From a virus: a stretch of 56,686 nucleotides of DNA. The DNA is taken from positions 1 through 56,686 of IMG/VR virus record IMGVR_UViG_3300021964_000082; one strand, given 5' to 3'. Below the pieces are notes generated by a model that saw only the letters and a list, made by a program, of their open reading frames with translations, had not been told where the DNA came from and did no database searches. Shown here piece after piece: positions 24,401 to 31,723 of this stretch; position 1 is the stretch's first letter; every line of letters begins with the position of its first letter. A program made the translations under genes and the position numbers.

Positions 24401-26587
24401 ACATCAAACGAGTTTATATTCTCTTTAATGGGAGATGGAACTACAGGTGGTATTTATGATGATCAAAATTCTGATTGGATCATTCAATGGACTGAAAATG
24501 CAGGTGTAAGATTATATCATAATGCAGGTCAAAAATTAACAACTACTTCTACGGGTATTACTATTTCAGGTGAAATTGTAACTACAGGTGGCAACTCTAC
24601 AAACTGGAATACAGCATACGGGTGGGGCAACCACGCATCTGCTGGTTATTTAACTAGTGAAACTTATACTGCTCATGAAAATACTTCTAACCTTAGTGGT
24701 GCTTATGGTGGTAATAACAATGGTGTAGTAATAGAAGATATTACTGTTGACGCTAATGGTCATGTTACTGCAGTAGGTACTAGAGATTTAGATGGTAGAT
24801 TTGATGCAGCGGGTAGTGCAGCTACAGCAGAAGCTAATGCTATTGCTTATGCAGATTCGCGCATTGAAGATGAAGTGCTTCCTGCTATCCCAACAAACAA
24901 TAATCAATTAACCAATGGTGCCGGTTATGTAACTTCAAGCGGTAATACTATCATAGGTACAGATAGTGATATTAACACAAGTGGTTATACAATTATTGAT
25001 AATTTGTATATGACTGATGGTGTTATAACATCACATGGCTCAAGAAGCTTAACTAACATATATGCAGAAGATACAAGAGCTGCTGAAAAAGCACCAAATG
25101 ATTATCTTGATAACTCTTTATCTGTAGAGTTTACAGATGAATTTGCTAGTCTTGGATCTTGGTACAGTGGTATGACAGTAAAAGGTTGGAGTGATAATTA
25201 TGCTGCTTGGCAATTAATTAGTAGTTCTAATACATCTACCAATAATGAATTGTACTTTAGAACTGGTGTTGGTACTTCTTGGAATAGTTTATATAGAGTA
25301 TGGCATAGTGGAAACTTAGATGCATTTGTTGGTGCTAGTGTATCAAATGATACTATCACATTTACAAAAGCCAATGGTGGAACAGTGGCTGTTTCAACAA
25401 GTGATGCAAATACCAACTATTTCCTTAATGGTATTAGTAGAAGTGGTAATACACTAACATTTAGTGTTTCTGGAACAACTAATAGAAGTTATACATTTGG
25501 ATCTGCAGCATGGGCTGCAACAAGTGCCTTTGATGCCGCAGGTGCTGCTGCTGCAGTTGATGCTCGCATTGATGAAGAAGTGTTACCAGCTATTCCTACT
25601 AACAATAACCAACTTACAAACGGAGCTGGATACATTACCGATTTACCAAATGCAGGAATTGGTGCAGGAACTTATGGTTCTACATCAAACTCAACTAAGA
25701 TAGACACTATTACCGTAGATGCTAAAGGTAGAGTTACTGCCGTAGCAACTGGTGCAGGTGGAGATATAACAGCTGTAAGACTTGTTGCTGATGGAGGCTC
25801 TTATGTGCAAGATACAAGTGGTACTGCGGTTCTAACAATTGCAGGTGGTAGTGGTATAACTACTTCTGCAAGCGGAACAACAATTACTGTAACTAATGAC
25901 GAGGCTGGTGCTGCTGATGCAGTTGATGCTCGTATTGATAATGAAGTTCTTCCTGCAATACCAACAAACAATAACCAACTTACCAATGGTGCTGGATATA
26001 TAACATCTTATGTGAACACCACATACTCAGCTGATGGTAACTATGGTATGACTTTATCTGGTACTGCATTTAGACTTGAAAATGACCGTAGAAGAAACAG
26101 CAGTACTACTGATATTTATACAGGTAATACTCATGATTTTACATTCTATGATGCAAGTGTAGGTATTAGATGGTATACTGCTGGTGCTGAAGATATGCGT
26201 TTGCAAGATAACGGTACACTTCATGTAGATGGTGATGTTATTGCTTATTCTAGTACAATATCTGATCAAACCTTTAAAGATGATGTTGTTACTATAGATA
26301 ATGCTATAGATAAGGTTAAAAAACTTAGAGGTGTTGAGTACACTTGGAATAGCGGATATAGAAAAGGCAAAAGAGATATTGGTCTTATTGCACAAGAAGT
26401 TGAAGAAGTATTACCGGAAATTGTACATGAGCATGAAATGCCTCTTATGGAAGATGCAGAAGCCGGTAAAACATATAAGACTGTTGACTATGAAAAAATG
26501 GTTGGCGTACTTATAGAAGCAATGAAAGAACAACAATCTCAAATAGATTCCTTAAAAGCTGAAGTAGAACTATTAAAGGGTAACTAA
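21464..26587 (+). CDS. Giant tail fibre with C-terminal S74 intramolecular chaperone, 1707 aa
   Basis: Receptor-binding fibre candidate. The body is built of short repeats: NWNTAYGWGNHASAGYIT (four copies), IPTNNNQLTNGAGYIT (four copies), AADSNLLDGLDSSAF and DGRYxxxGSA variants, features of trimeric beta-helical shafts. Residues about 1600-1707 are an intramolecular chaperone of auto-processing (peptidase S74) type: SDQTFKDD at 1600, then KVKKLRGVEYTWN, DIGLIAQEVEEVLPEIV and a terminal coiled coil (EAMKEQQSQIDSLKAEVELL). In this family the chaperone trimerises the shaft and is cut off before the Ser of the SD motif, here S1600 by inference. The next gene starts two bases after the stop. Confidence 0.88.
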   Translation: MAIKFLSAIDHGAYQLPTADGSNGQVLTTDGNGNVTFQSVAASSNYYLNGASFNTGNGVLTLTVSGAADQTVDLDGRYALSSHVHDYDNYGSWNLKTNSVQRTTVQSGGDLNLVAGSNVSLSYSAGGTVTISSTDTNTDTNDIDYINAASFDTGNGILSLTGVGSAGASVDLDGRYLPLSGGLMSGLITFQTASTSNGFYWNVNSDQAGINFKNTGDGDTNSYLNFFTKDNGNEYFKFSHTHYQSGGKDFMDIKDGSARFNGDIRVNATQNGDFDEGTNYLSGGDLVWHTGDFTSTNVSNWNTAYSWGNHASAGYITDGNTGWNNTYGFITASSTDTLTNKSGNISQWTNDAGYTTTSGTITGVSTGTGLDGTASSGSVTISLDLSELTDMTAAVDTGVDELILLDNGAERRKRFAEIFGSAAYQNTSAFDPAGSAASALADAINHTDDRIDNEVLPTFSGYLTTSGKAADSNLLDGLDSSAFLRSNASDTFTGALTINGYIKGNGQELILSAGESHSYATGQTGEYIYLNAEQGLEINSEIGNWSGGWAARKTAYLRGDQLTLDGETLSKTNIQNFKTAYGWGNHASAGYLTSIPSTYATDAELGVIEQELNDRIDNEVLPTFASYQPVGNYFTDGDTVINMTNNDGFVYDDNINKMYVKLDGTNREIYHTGIFTDNSANWNTAYGWGNHASAGYITSLSGYATTSYVDTAVSNLVDSAPGTLDTLNELAAALGDDPNFATTISNQIGTKLDATHDMTLTLNGDVSGAATFTDMGNATLTVAVANDSHTHDGRYYTEAEVNSLLAGKLSTSGKAADSNLLDGLDLGGTRANVANKVVRTDTNGYANFGWINTTSGNTTSTLTDIYVNTNDGYIRKTTPAHFRSQITDSHYDAAGSAAEVNNRIDTEVFDAIATVDGNIPTNNNQLTNGAGYITGVPSSFSTNTINIGAKVTLTESSDRSDLLYINSSTSSWGGLQIGNTSNEFIFSLMGDGTTGGIYDDQNSDWIIQWTENAGVRLYHNAGQKLTTTSTGITISGEIVTTGGNSTNWNTAYGWGNHASAGYLTSETYTAHENTSNLSGAYGGNNNGVVIEDITVDANGHVTAVGTRDLDGRFDAAGSAATAEANAIAYADSRIEDEVLPAIPTNNNQLTNGAGYVTSSGNTIIGTDSDINTSGYTIIDNLYMTDGVITSHGSRSLTNIYAEDTRAAEKAPNDYLDNSLSVEFTDEFASLGSWYSGMTVKGWSDNYAAWQLISSSNTSTNNELYFRTGVGTSWNSLYRVWHSGNLDAFVGASVSNDTITFTKANGGTVAVSTSDANTNYFLNGISRSGNTLTFSVSGTTNRSYTFGSAAWAATSAFDAAGAAAAVDARIDEEVLPAIPTNNNQLTNGAGYITDLPNAGIGAGTYGSTSNSTKIDTITVDAKGRVTAVATGAGGDITAVRLVADGGSYVQDTSGTAVLTIAGGSGITTSASGTTITVTNDEAGAADAVDARIDNEVLPAIPTNNNQLTNGAGYITSYVNTTYSADGNYGMTLSGTAFRLENDRRRNSSTTDIYTGNTHDFTFYDASVGIRWYTAGAEDMRLQDNGTLHVDGDVIAYSSTISDQTFKDDVVTIDNAIDKVKKLRGVEYTWNSGYRKGKRDIGLIAQEVEEVLPEIVHEHEMPLMEDAEAGKTYKTVDYEKMVGVLIEAMKEQQSQIDSLKAEVELLKGN
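22361..24654 (+). repeat. Four copies of an 18-codon fibre repeat
   Basis: Copies encoding NWNTAYxWGNHASAGYxT lie at 22361-22414, 23189-23242 (first residues NFKTAY), 23505-23558 and 24601-24654. Protein identity is high while third positions differ (for example GGT/GGA/GGC and CAT/CAC), so this is an old, selected coding repeat rather than a recent tandem duplication. Confidence 0.8.
24218..26005 (+). repeat. Four copies of a second 16-codon fibre repeat
   Basis: Copies encoding IPTNNNQLTNGAGYIT occur at 24218-24265, 24887-24934 (ending YVT), 25592-25639 and 25958-26005. They alternate with DARIDxEVLPA segments, giving a higher-order period of roughly 35-45 codons in the distal part of the fibre. 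Confidence 0.75.
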
Positions 26588-26588
26588 T

Positions 26589-27062
26589 ATGCCACTTCAA
26601 GGATCAGGTCAAATAAACATAAGTCAGATTAATGCAGAACTTGGATTATCAAATTCAAATTCAAGTTTAGCCGGTTTATCTGGTGCTGCAAATAACACAG
26701 ATCCTTGTAACTTATCTAACTTACCTGGATCAAATGGTGCTCCTCATGCAATGTCAGAGTTTTATGCTTATGATCATAACTGTACATCAGGACCATCATT
26801 ATTACAATGTAATATTGCAGGACCTTTTGGTTCACCTGATGAGGCTTGTGCAGTAGGTTTTGAATTTTGTGAAATAGAGCCTCTTACTGTTTTTACAGAT
26901 GGAGAAAGTTGTTGTCCTGAATTTAATAATGCATATTACACAGATTCTAATGGAAATGGATTTGTAGAACCCGGTTGGTATTATGCATGTGAATGTTCAA
27001 GTCCATATGCATTCTTAATAGAAGATTCTGGTTTTATACTTGAAACTGTACCTTGCGGCTAA
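26589..27062 (+). CDS. Small fibre/tail accessory protein, 157 aa
   Basis: Begins MPLQGSGQINISQINAELGL, an N-terminal pattern I know from many small phage tail or fibre-associated proteins (MPLxGSGxISISQINxEL). Residues 20-60 are Ser/Asn-rich, and the C-terminal 90 residues contain ten or so cysteines (ESCCPEF, YACECSS) and aromatic residues, suggesting a disulfide- or metal-stabilised tip domain. It follows the giant fibre gene by one base between stop and start, so they are co-expressed. A fibre cap or chaperone-like partner is possible. Confidence 0.7.
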   Translation: MPLQGSGQINISQINAELGLSNSNSSLAGLSGAANNTDPCNLSNLPGSNGAPHAMSEFYAYDHNCTSGPSLLQCNIAGPFGSPDEACAVGFEFCEIEPLTVFTDGESCCPEFNNAYYTDSNGNGFVEPGWYYACECSSPYAFLIEDSGFILETVPCG

Positions 27063-27079
27063 TAATATTTTTTTATATA

Positions 27080-27126
27080 TTTGATATCAAAGACAAAACA
27101 TATATATTTGTATAAATTAATTAATT
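27080..27126 (+). promoter_or_regulatory. Predicted host-type promoter with a 12-bp palindrome
   Basis: TTTG (27080-27083), a 19-nt spacer and TATATTTG (27103-27110) fit the Bacteroidota minus-33/minus-7 promoter exactly, followed by the recurring TTTGTATAAATTAATT. The minus-33 TTTG is also the left half of the perfect palindrome TTTGATATCAAA (27080-27091), a possible repressor or activator site. The gene starts at 27134. Confidence 0.6.
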
Positions 27127-27133
27127 AAACGTC

Positions 27134-27427
27134 ATGGCAAAAAAATCAACAAAAAAAGCATCAGCTGAAAAAAAGATTACTGCTGAAGAATTAGAACAAT
27201 TGCAAGGTTTACAACAAGCTATTGGAAATGCTGTAAACAATCTTGCTAACATTGAAATTGCAAAATATGAATTATTGCAAGATCATGGTAAAATGAAAGC
27301 AGCAATGCAAGAATTTAGTTTGTCTCTACAAGAAAAATATGGAGAGGTAAATATTTCTCTTGCTGATGGTACAATTTCTGAAGTTGAAAAAACTGAAGAG
27401 CCAAAGCTAAAAGCTGTTACTGAATAA
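27134..27427 (+). CDS. Coiled-coil structural protein, 97 aa
   Basis: Lys/Ala-rich start (MAKKSTKKASAEKK), then an uninterrupted helix from about residue 15 to 75 with heptad-like spacing (EELEQLQGLQQAIGNAVNNL, IEIAKYELLQDHGKMKAAMQ), ending in an acidic tail. Small coiled-coil proteins of this type are common in fibre regions of Bacteroidota phages. A linker or fibre-assembly role is inferred from position only. Confidence 0.7.
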   Translation: MAKKSTKKASAEKKITAEELEQLQGLQQAIGNAVNNLANIEIAKYELLQDHGKMKAAMQEFSLSLQEKYGEVNISLADGTISEVEKTEEPKLKAVTE

Positions 27428-27448
27428 TCTTTAGTACAAGCTTTTCAT

Positions 27449-27556
27449 AAATCCTATTTTGTAACTTAATAGTAATTAAACTTCTTGTTTGATTACAAAA
27501 ACTTTTGTATATTATAGTGTATACTAGTAAGTTTTATTAGTTATAAAATAGGATTT
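27449..27556 (+). promoter_or_regulatory. 18-bp inverted repeat bracketing a promoter and ending at a start codon
   Basis: AAATCCTATTTTGTAACT (27449-27466) pairs with AGTTATAAAATAGGATTT (27539-27556): 17 Watson-Crick pairs and one G-U. The right arm ends two bases before ATG 27559. The 72-nt loop holds TTTGTATATTATAGTGTATA (27504-27523), a copy of the recurring promoter element. A transcript started there would lack the left arm. A transcript reading through from 27134 would contain both arms and could bury the translation start. Confidence 0.6.
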
Positions 27557-27558
27557 TT

Positions 27559-29745
27559 ATGTTACCAATAAATAATGGGGATACATCACCCTGCTCTCAC
27601 ATATCATCAAATTGCGTTTTATGGCAAGGTCCAGATATTCCTTGTATTGGATTATGTCATGGTGATACTGTAAGTGATGTAATTGCAAAGCTTGCAGAAC
27701 AACTATGTGATTTAATAGATGGTGCTACTTCTTCTGAACCTAATCTTTCTGGTTTAGATTTATTATGTGTTCTTCCTGAAGGACAGACAGCCCCAGATAC
27801 AGTTGCTGATACAATGCAACTTATAATTGATCATGTATGTAATATACAAGGTGGTGTTGAATATTCTTTACCTATTATATCTTTACCTGCTTGCTTGCGT
27901 TATACTCCTGAAGGTAGAACTGATCAAGTAAATCAACTTCCTTTAGATGAATATGCAGAGTTATTAGCTACAAAAATTTGTGATATATTATCTAGCATAG
28001 AACTTATTAATGCTACAATATTAAATCATGAAACAAGAATTGTAGCACTAGAAGACTGTGTACTACCATGTACAGACTCTGTTGATGAAGTAGATGTTGT
28101 ATCTTCTTGTATTATACCAGGAACGGTTGCTCATTCAGCACTAACATTAGCTTTAGAAACAAGATTTTGTTCTTTGGAAGATGCGGTTGGACAGCCGGCT
28201 TTAATAGCAAATGCAATAAATGTAGCAGGATGTATAACAGGATCTACAACAACTTTAAGCGGAACTAGCACATATGGTTCATTATCAGGTTGGGTAAATA
28301 ACCCAAATACATTAGCCCAATCAGTACAAAATGCTTGGGTTGTTTTATGTGATATGTATTCTGCAATAGAAGATATTCAAACTAATTGTTGTCCTGGAGC
28401 TTGTGACTCAGTTGTATTTGCATATACGGCAGAAGTTCAAAGATCAAGTACTTCAGGAATTCCTACATCATTAAATATTTTATTTAATGGTACTAATATA
28501 CCATCTGGTAATTTTGAAGATTGTGGTGGTAGTACAACAATAACTGTTACTGATTCAAATGGTACTGTAGTAACACAACAAGTTAGTGTGGTTGCTTTAG
28601 CTGGATCTACAACTCCAACAAATATATCTTTATCAGGTCTTGATGTTTATGATGACTTAACAGTAGATGTTGATTTCTGTATTTCAGATGAAAGCAATAC
28701 GTGTAGTGAAACAGATTCAAAAATAATTTCATTAAATACACCTTGTCCAACTGATATACAAGCATCTGAAATTACTGAAGAAGGTTTAACAGTAACCTTT
28801 ACTAACTATTTAGGTACTACAGCTAGTTATATTATTCAAATAATTAATACTGCAACAGGATTAGCAGAAGCTACAGCTACTGTTACATCTCCCCCTGTAT
28901 CTGTGACACAAGCAATAACAGGCTTACAAGCAAACACAGCCTACCAAATTAAAGTAACAACTCAGATAAATGGTAATCAATCAGTTTGTTCAACAGTTGC
29001 TTTTTCAACAATAGAAGATACAGTTAGTTGTGATGAAGGTATAGATCTAGTAGTTATTATGGATTATACAGGTAGTATGAGTAATGATATTACTGATGCT
29101 AAGACTGGAGCTGCTGGTCTTGTTACAACCTTGGCTACAGCGTCAGGAACAAATGATTATAGAATGGCTCTTGTACTTGCGGATGAATATGCAAATTCTG
29201 GACAACCATATTATGCAACAAATACAGAATATACAACACTACCTAGTGCGCAAAAATATGCAAATACTACAGGTACGCCAAATTCTGATATATACATAAC
29301 AGCAATGGAAGTGTTCGGTACTAATAACGGAACAACATTTACAACTCAATTAAATAAAATTGATAATACAATGCCGTTAGGATATGGTCTAGACTCACCT
29401 GAGCCTTTAGATAGAGCTTTAGATTTAGTAATAAATGATGATTTTGTTGGTGCATTTAGAAATAATGTTGCTAAATATGCGGTAATTATCACAGATGCTT
29501 TACCAAGTGGTTTAGATGATATCTATAATGATTCTGGTGAAAATGATGATGTATTTATTAGTACTTTAGAAACAACTTGTATTGCAGAGGGTATTAAAGT
29601 AATTGTGTTAGGAACAGGTGCAGGAAATCAAGTATGGCAAGATCTTGCAACTAACACTGGTGGTTCTTATGATACTTCATTTGATGCATCTTCTATTTCT
29701 TCTGCAATAGTTAACTTATGTGGTGGTTCTACTCCAGCTCCTTAA
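27559..29745 (+). CDS. Virion adhesin candidate with FN3 and VWA domains, 728 aa
   Basis: Residues 1-60 are Cys-rich (SPCSHISSNCVLWQGPDIPC) and familiar from environmental Bacteroidota phages. Then come helical repeats of about 100 residues containing GDTVSDVIAKLAEQLCDLID-type helices. An Ig/FN3-like region (about 290-490) is clearest at GLQANTAYQIKVTTQING. Residues about 493-728 form a von Willebrand factor A domain: LVVIMDYTGSMS with the MIDAS ligands D502-x-T-G-S506-x-S508, a later LGYGLDSPEP loop, and YAVIITDALPSG. VWA domains with intact MIDAS bind partners through a metal ion, so host-surface or glycan attachment is a good guess. Upstream control by the inverted repeat is listed separately. 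Confidence 0.8.
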   Translation: MLPINNGDTSPCSHISSNCVLWQGPDIPCIGLCHGDTVSDVIAKLAEQLCDLIDGATSSEPNLSGLDLLCVLPEGQTAPDTVADTMQLIIDHVCNIQGGVEYSLPIISLPACLRYTPEGRTDQVNQLPLDEYAELLATKICDILSSIELINATILNHETRIVALEDCVLPCTDSVDEVDVVSSCIIPGTVAHSALTLALETRFCSLEDAVGQPALIANAINVAGCITGSTTTLSGTSTYGSLSGWVNNPNTLAQSVQNAWVVLCDMYSAIEDIQTNCCPGACDSVVFAYTAEVQRSSTSGIPTSLNILFNGTNIPSGNFEDCGGSTTITVTDSNGTVVTQQVSVVALAGSTTPTNISLSGLDVYDDLTVDVDFCISDESNTCSETDSKIISLNTPCPTDIQASEITEEGLTVTFTNYLGTTASYIIQIINTATGLAEATATVTSPPVSVTQAITGLQANTAYQIKVTTQINGNQSVCSTVAFSTIEDTVSCDEGIDLVVIMDYTGSMSNDITDAKTGAAGLVTTLATASGTNDYRMALVLADEYANSGQPYYATNTEYTTLPSAQKYANTTGTPNSDIYITAMEVFGTNNGTTFTTQLNKIDNTMPLGYGLDSPEPLDRALDLVINDDFVGAFRNNVAKYAVIITDALPSGLDDIYNDSGENDDVFISTLETTCIAEGIKVIVLGTGAGNQVWQDLATNTGGSYDTSFDASSISSAIVNLCGGSTPAP

Positions 29746-29755
29746 AAAATAAATT

Positions 29756-30319
29756 ATGGCTTGTAAATGTAATAAATGTAATTCAAATCCTTGCGGATGT
29801 AAAGATCATGGTTTAACTACACCTTGTGCTTATACAGAGTGCGGGGTTGGTAATGAACGTTGTGATGATATTCAATGTACAGAGTGTGTTTCATATTGTG
29901 GATCTACATTTAGAATTGAAACTTCTTCTGGTATACTAAAAGTTGAATCAGGAGAAAGATTAGATCAAATCTTACAAAAGTTTGCTTTAATGATTGCAAA
30001 TGGTATTGATGTGTGTACTGCCGATAATGTACATCATGCTCCGTATAATCTTTATGCAGATAAAATTACAAGTACAACTGTAGATATAGTATGGGATGGT
30101 ATTTCATCATTAAGTGAAAGCTTTAGTGTTTACTATGATACAGTAGATGCACCATCTGGATGGACTCAAGCTAATACTAATGCATTAGCTACTGCAGTTA
30201 ATACATATACTGTAGAAGAGTTAGATCCAGAAACAGAATATAAAATAAAAGTAGTATCAACATTTGGATCTAATACATGTGATTCAGTTGAAATTTTAGT
30301 TACTACTTTAGAAGCATAA
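29756..30319 (+). CDS. Cys-rich plus FN3 surface protein, 187 aa
   Basis: The N-terminal 50 residues are packed with cysteines (MACKCNKCNSNPCGCKDHGL, then ECGVGNERCDD and CTECVSYC), probably metal- or disulfide-bound. A short helix region (SGERLDQILQKFALMIANGI) follows, then one fibronectin-III-like domain (about residues 95-187: APYNLYADKITSTTVDIVWD to ELDPETEYKIKVVSTF). The order Cys-rich / helix / FN3 repeats that of the preceding 728-aa protein without its VWA part, so the two may occupy the same type of site on the virion. The operon ends at a strong terminator. Confidence 0.75.
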   Translation: MACKCNKCNSNPCGCKDHGLTTPCAYTECGVGNERCDDIQCTECVSYCGSTFRIETSSGILKVESGERLDQILQKFALMIANGIDVCTADNVHHAPYNLYADKITSTTVDIVWDGISSLSESFSVYYDTVDAPSGWTQANTNALATAVNTYTVEELDPETEYKIKVVSTFGSNTCDSVEILVTTLEA

Positions 30320-30363
30320 CAACAAGAAGTGGTGGTTTGTTGGTTTTCTACTACTAACGTTGG

Positions 30364-30393
30364 AGAAGGTCCCTACGGGGGCCTTCTTTTTTA
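30364..30393 (+). terminator. Strong Rho-independent terminator
   Basis: AGAAGGTCCC pairs with GGGGCCTTCT around a TACG loop (30364-30387), followed by a T-run. It closes the adhesin operon. Confidence 0.88.
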
Positions 30394-30408
30394 TTTAAAA
30401 AATTTTAT

Positions 30409-30416
30409 TAAATTTG
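30409..30416 (+). promoter_or_regulatory. Minus-7-like box before the phosphoesterase gene
   Basis: TAAATTTG fits TAnnTTTG and lies 22 nt upstream of ATG 30438, directly after the terminator. No clear TTTG minus-33 box is present. Confidence 0.4.
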
Positions 30417-30437
30417 GTAAACCTTTAATTTTTTATT

Positions 30438-31664
30438 ATGGCTAATCTTAAACAAAGAGTGGCAGAATCTTTAAAATGGAAAAAGAACCCGTCATATTGT
30501 TCTGCAAAACTTGGTATATCTGAAAAAGAGTACTTAAACATCAAACAACAAATTCTTGGAGAAAGAAAAAAAGAAAGAAAGAAACGCAAGTTTTTTAATA
30601 TTGCATCAAAGAGTGCAGAAATAGCAGAAGCCATTGATCTTGACAAAGGAGAAGGTAAAATATCTGGAACATTTGATCATGAACCAAAATCAGCAGAAGA
30701 AATTATAGATTTATTAAAAATTGACACTTCTGTTTGGAAACTCTCTCAATATTGGAATAAGCAAATGGGAGATCATTGGAGAGTGTCTGCTTTAGTTAGT
30801 AGAATTAAAAATTCTGAAGAACAATATCTAAAAGATCTTATAGATAATTGGACACCCAAAAAATTTAAAGTACAAAAAGCTGATACAAAACTTCTTAAAA
30901 AAGATAAACAAGAAGTTTGTGGTATAATGTCATTACAAGATATTCATTTTGGTAAAGAAGGAAATGAAACAATTGACAAAGACTTTGAAGATACATTAAA
31001 AAACTTATTACCTAGAGCTAGTTCTGCTCATTATATAGAGACATTGTATTTTGTTGTAGGAGGTGATTTAATCAACATGGATACCTTTAATGGTACCACA
31101 ACAAGCGGAACCGTATTAGATAACTGTAGCACAGCTACAGAAGCTTATATGCAAGCCTTTGATGCCATGCACTGGGGTATAAACTACATTAAGCAATTCT
31201 GTAACAAACTTGTTGTAGTATATATTCCAGGTAATCATGATAGATTATCATCATTTCATTTAGCTCATGCTTTATCTAAGTCTATAGAAGACAATAACAT
31301 TAGTTGGGATATTGAATACGCAGAAAGAAAAGTACATGTTTGGGGTCAAAACTTTAATGCTTTTGAACATGGTGACGTTCCTGCTAAAAATACACCATTA
31401 GTATACGCAACAGAATATCCTTTGCTTTGGGGTACAACAAGAAATAGAACTCTCTTTACTGGTCATTTTCACGGTAACAAAAAAGTTGAATATATAACTA
31501 CATCTGAAAACACTGGGTTTATTCACAAGACATTACCAAGTCTTTGTAAAACTGATTATTACCATTATCACAACAAGTATGTTGGTAATAGAAGATCTGG
31601 TAAAATAGAACTACAAGATTCTGAAATGGGTAATATATGTGAATTAACTTATCAAGCAAGATAA
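30438..31664 (+). CDS. Calcineurin-like metallophosphoesterase, 408 aa
   Basis: All core motifs of the superfamily are present in order: D168-x-H170 (SLQDIHFG), GGD210 (VVGGDLINMDTF), GNHD at 265-268 (YIPGNHDRL), the histidine in FEHGD and GHFH at 342-345. Two metal ions are expected. Residues 1-150 are an added N-terminal region with a basic helix stretch (GERKKERKKRKFF), perhaps for nucleic-acid binding. Relatives include SbcD/Mre11-type nucleases and phosphatases; the substrate cannot be told. It is bracketed by terminators with its own promoter, yet sits amid virion genes, so it may be a virion protein or a separately regulated DNA/RNA-processing enzyme. Confidence 0.88.
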   Translation: MANLKQRVAESLKWKKNPSYCSAKLGISEKEYLNIKQQILGERKKERKKRKFFNIASKSAEIAEAIDLDKGEGKISGTFDHEPKSAEEIIDLLKIDTSVWKLSQYWNKQMGDHWRVSALVSRIKNSEEQYLKDLIDNWTPKKFKVQKADTKLLKKDKQEVCGIMSLQDIHFGKEGNETIDKDFEDTLKNLLPRASSAHYIETLYFVVGGDLINMDTFNGTTTSGTVLDNCSTATEAYMQAFDAMHWGINYIKQFCNKLVVVYIPGNHDRLSSFHLAHALSKSIEDNNISWDIEYAERKVHVWGQNFNAFEHGDVPAKNTPLVYATEYPLLWGTTRNRTLFTGHFHGNKKVEYITTSENTGFIHKTLPSLCKTDYYHYHNKYVGNRRSGKIELQDSEMGNICELTYQAR

Positions 31665-31666
31665 AG

Positions 31667-31703
31667 AACAGCAACTTAAACTTTTATAAGTGCTGTTTTT
31701 TTT
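31667..31703 (+). terminator. Rho-independent terminator after the phosphoesterase gene
   Basis: AACAGC and ACTTA pair with TAAGT and GCTGTT (one bulge) around an AACTTTTA loop, then eight Ts. The T-run is shared with the TTTG of the next promoter element (31701). Confidence 0.85.
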
Positions 31704-31720
31704 GTAAATTAATAATGTAA
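31701..31720 (+). promoter_or_regulatory. Predicted promoter overlapping the terminator T-run
   Basis: TTTGTAAATTAATAATGTAA is a copy of the recurring element and ends 3 nt before ATG 31724, so the transcript would have almost no leader if the element is a minus-7 box. Confidence 0.45.
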
Positions 31721-31723
31721 ACT

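Noticed and set aside
22361-26005. Regular short repeats that might suggest a CRISPR array
   Set aside because: They are in frame, encode conserved fibre repeats, differ at third positions and are not separated by uniform spacers.
26589-27062. Variable region of a diversity-generating retroelement in the fibre accessory gene
   Set aside because: No reverse transcriptase or template repeat is seen in the window and no second copy of the sequence was found.
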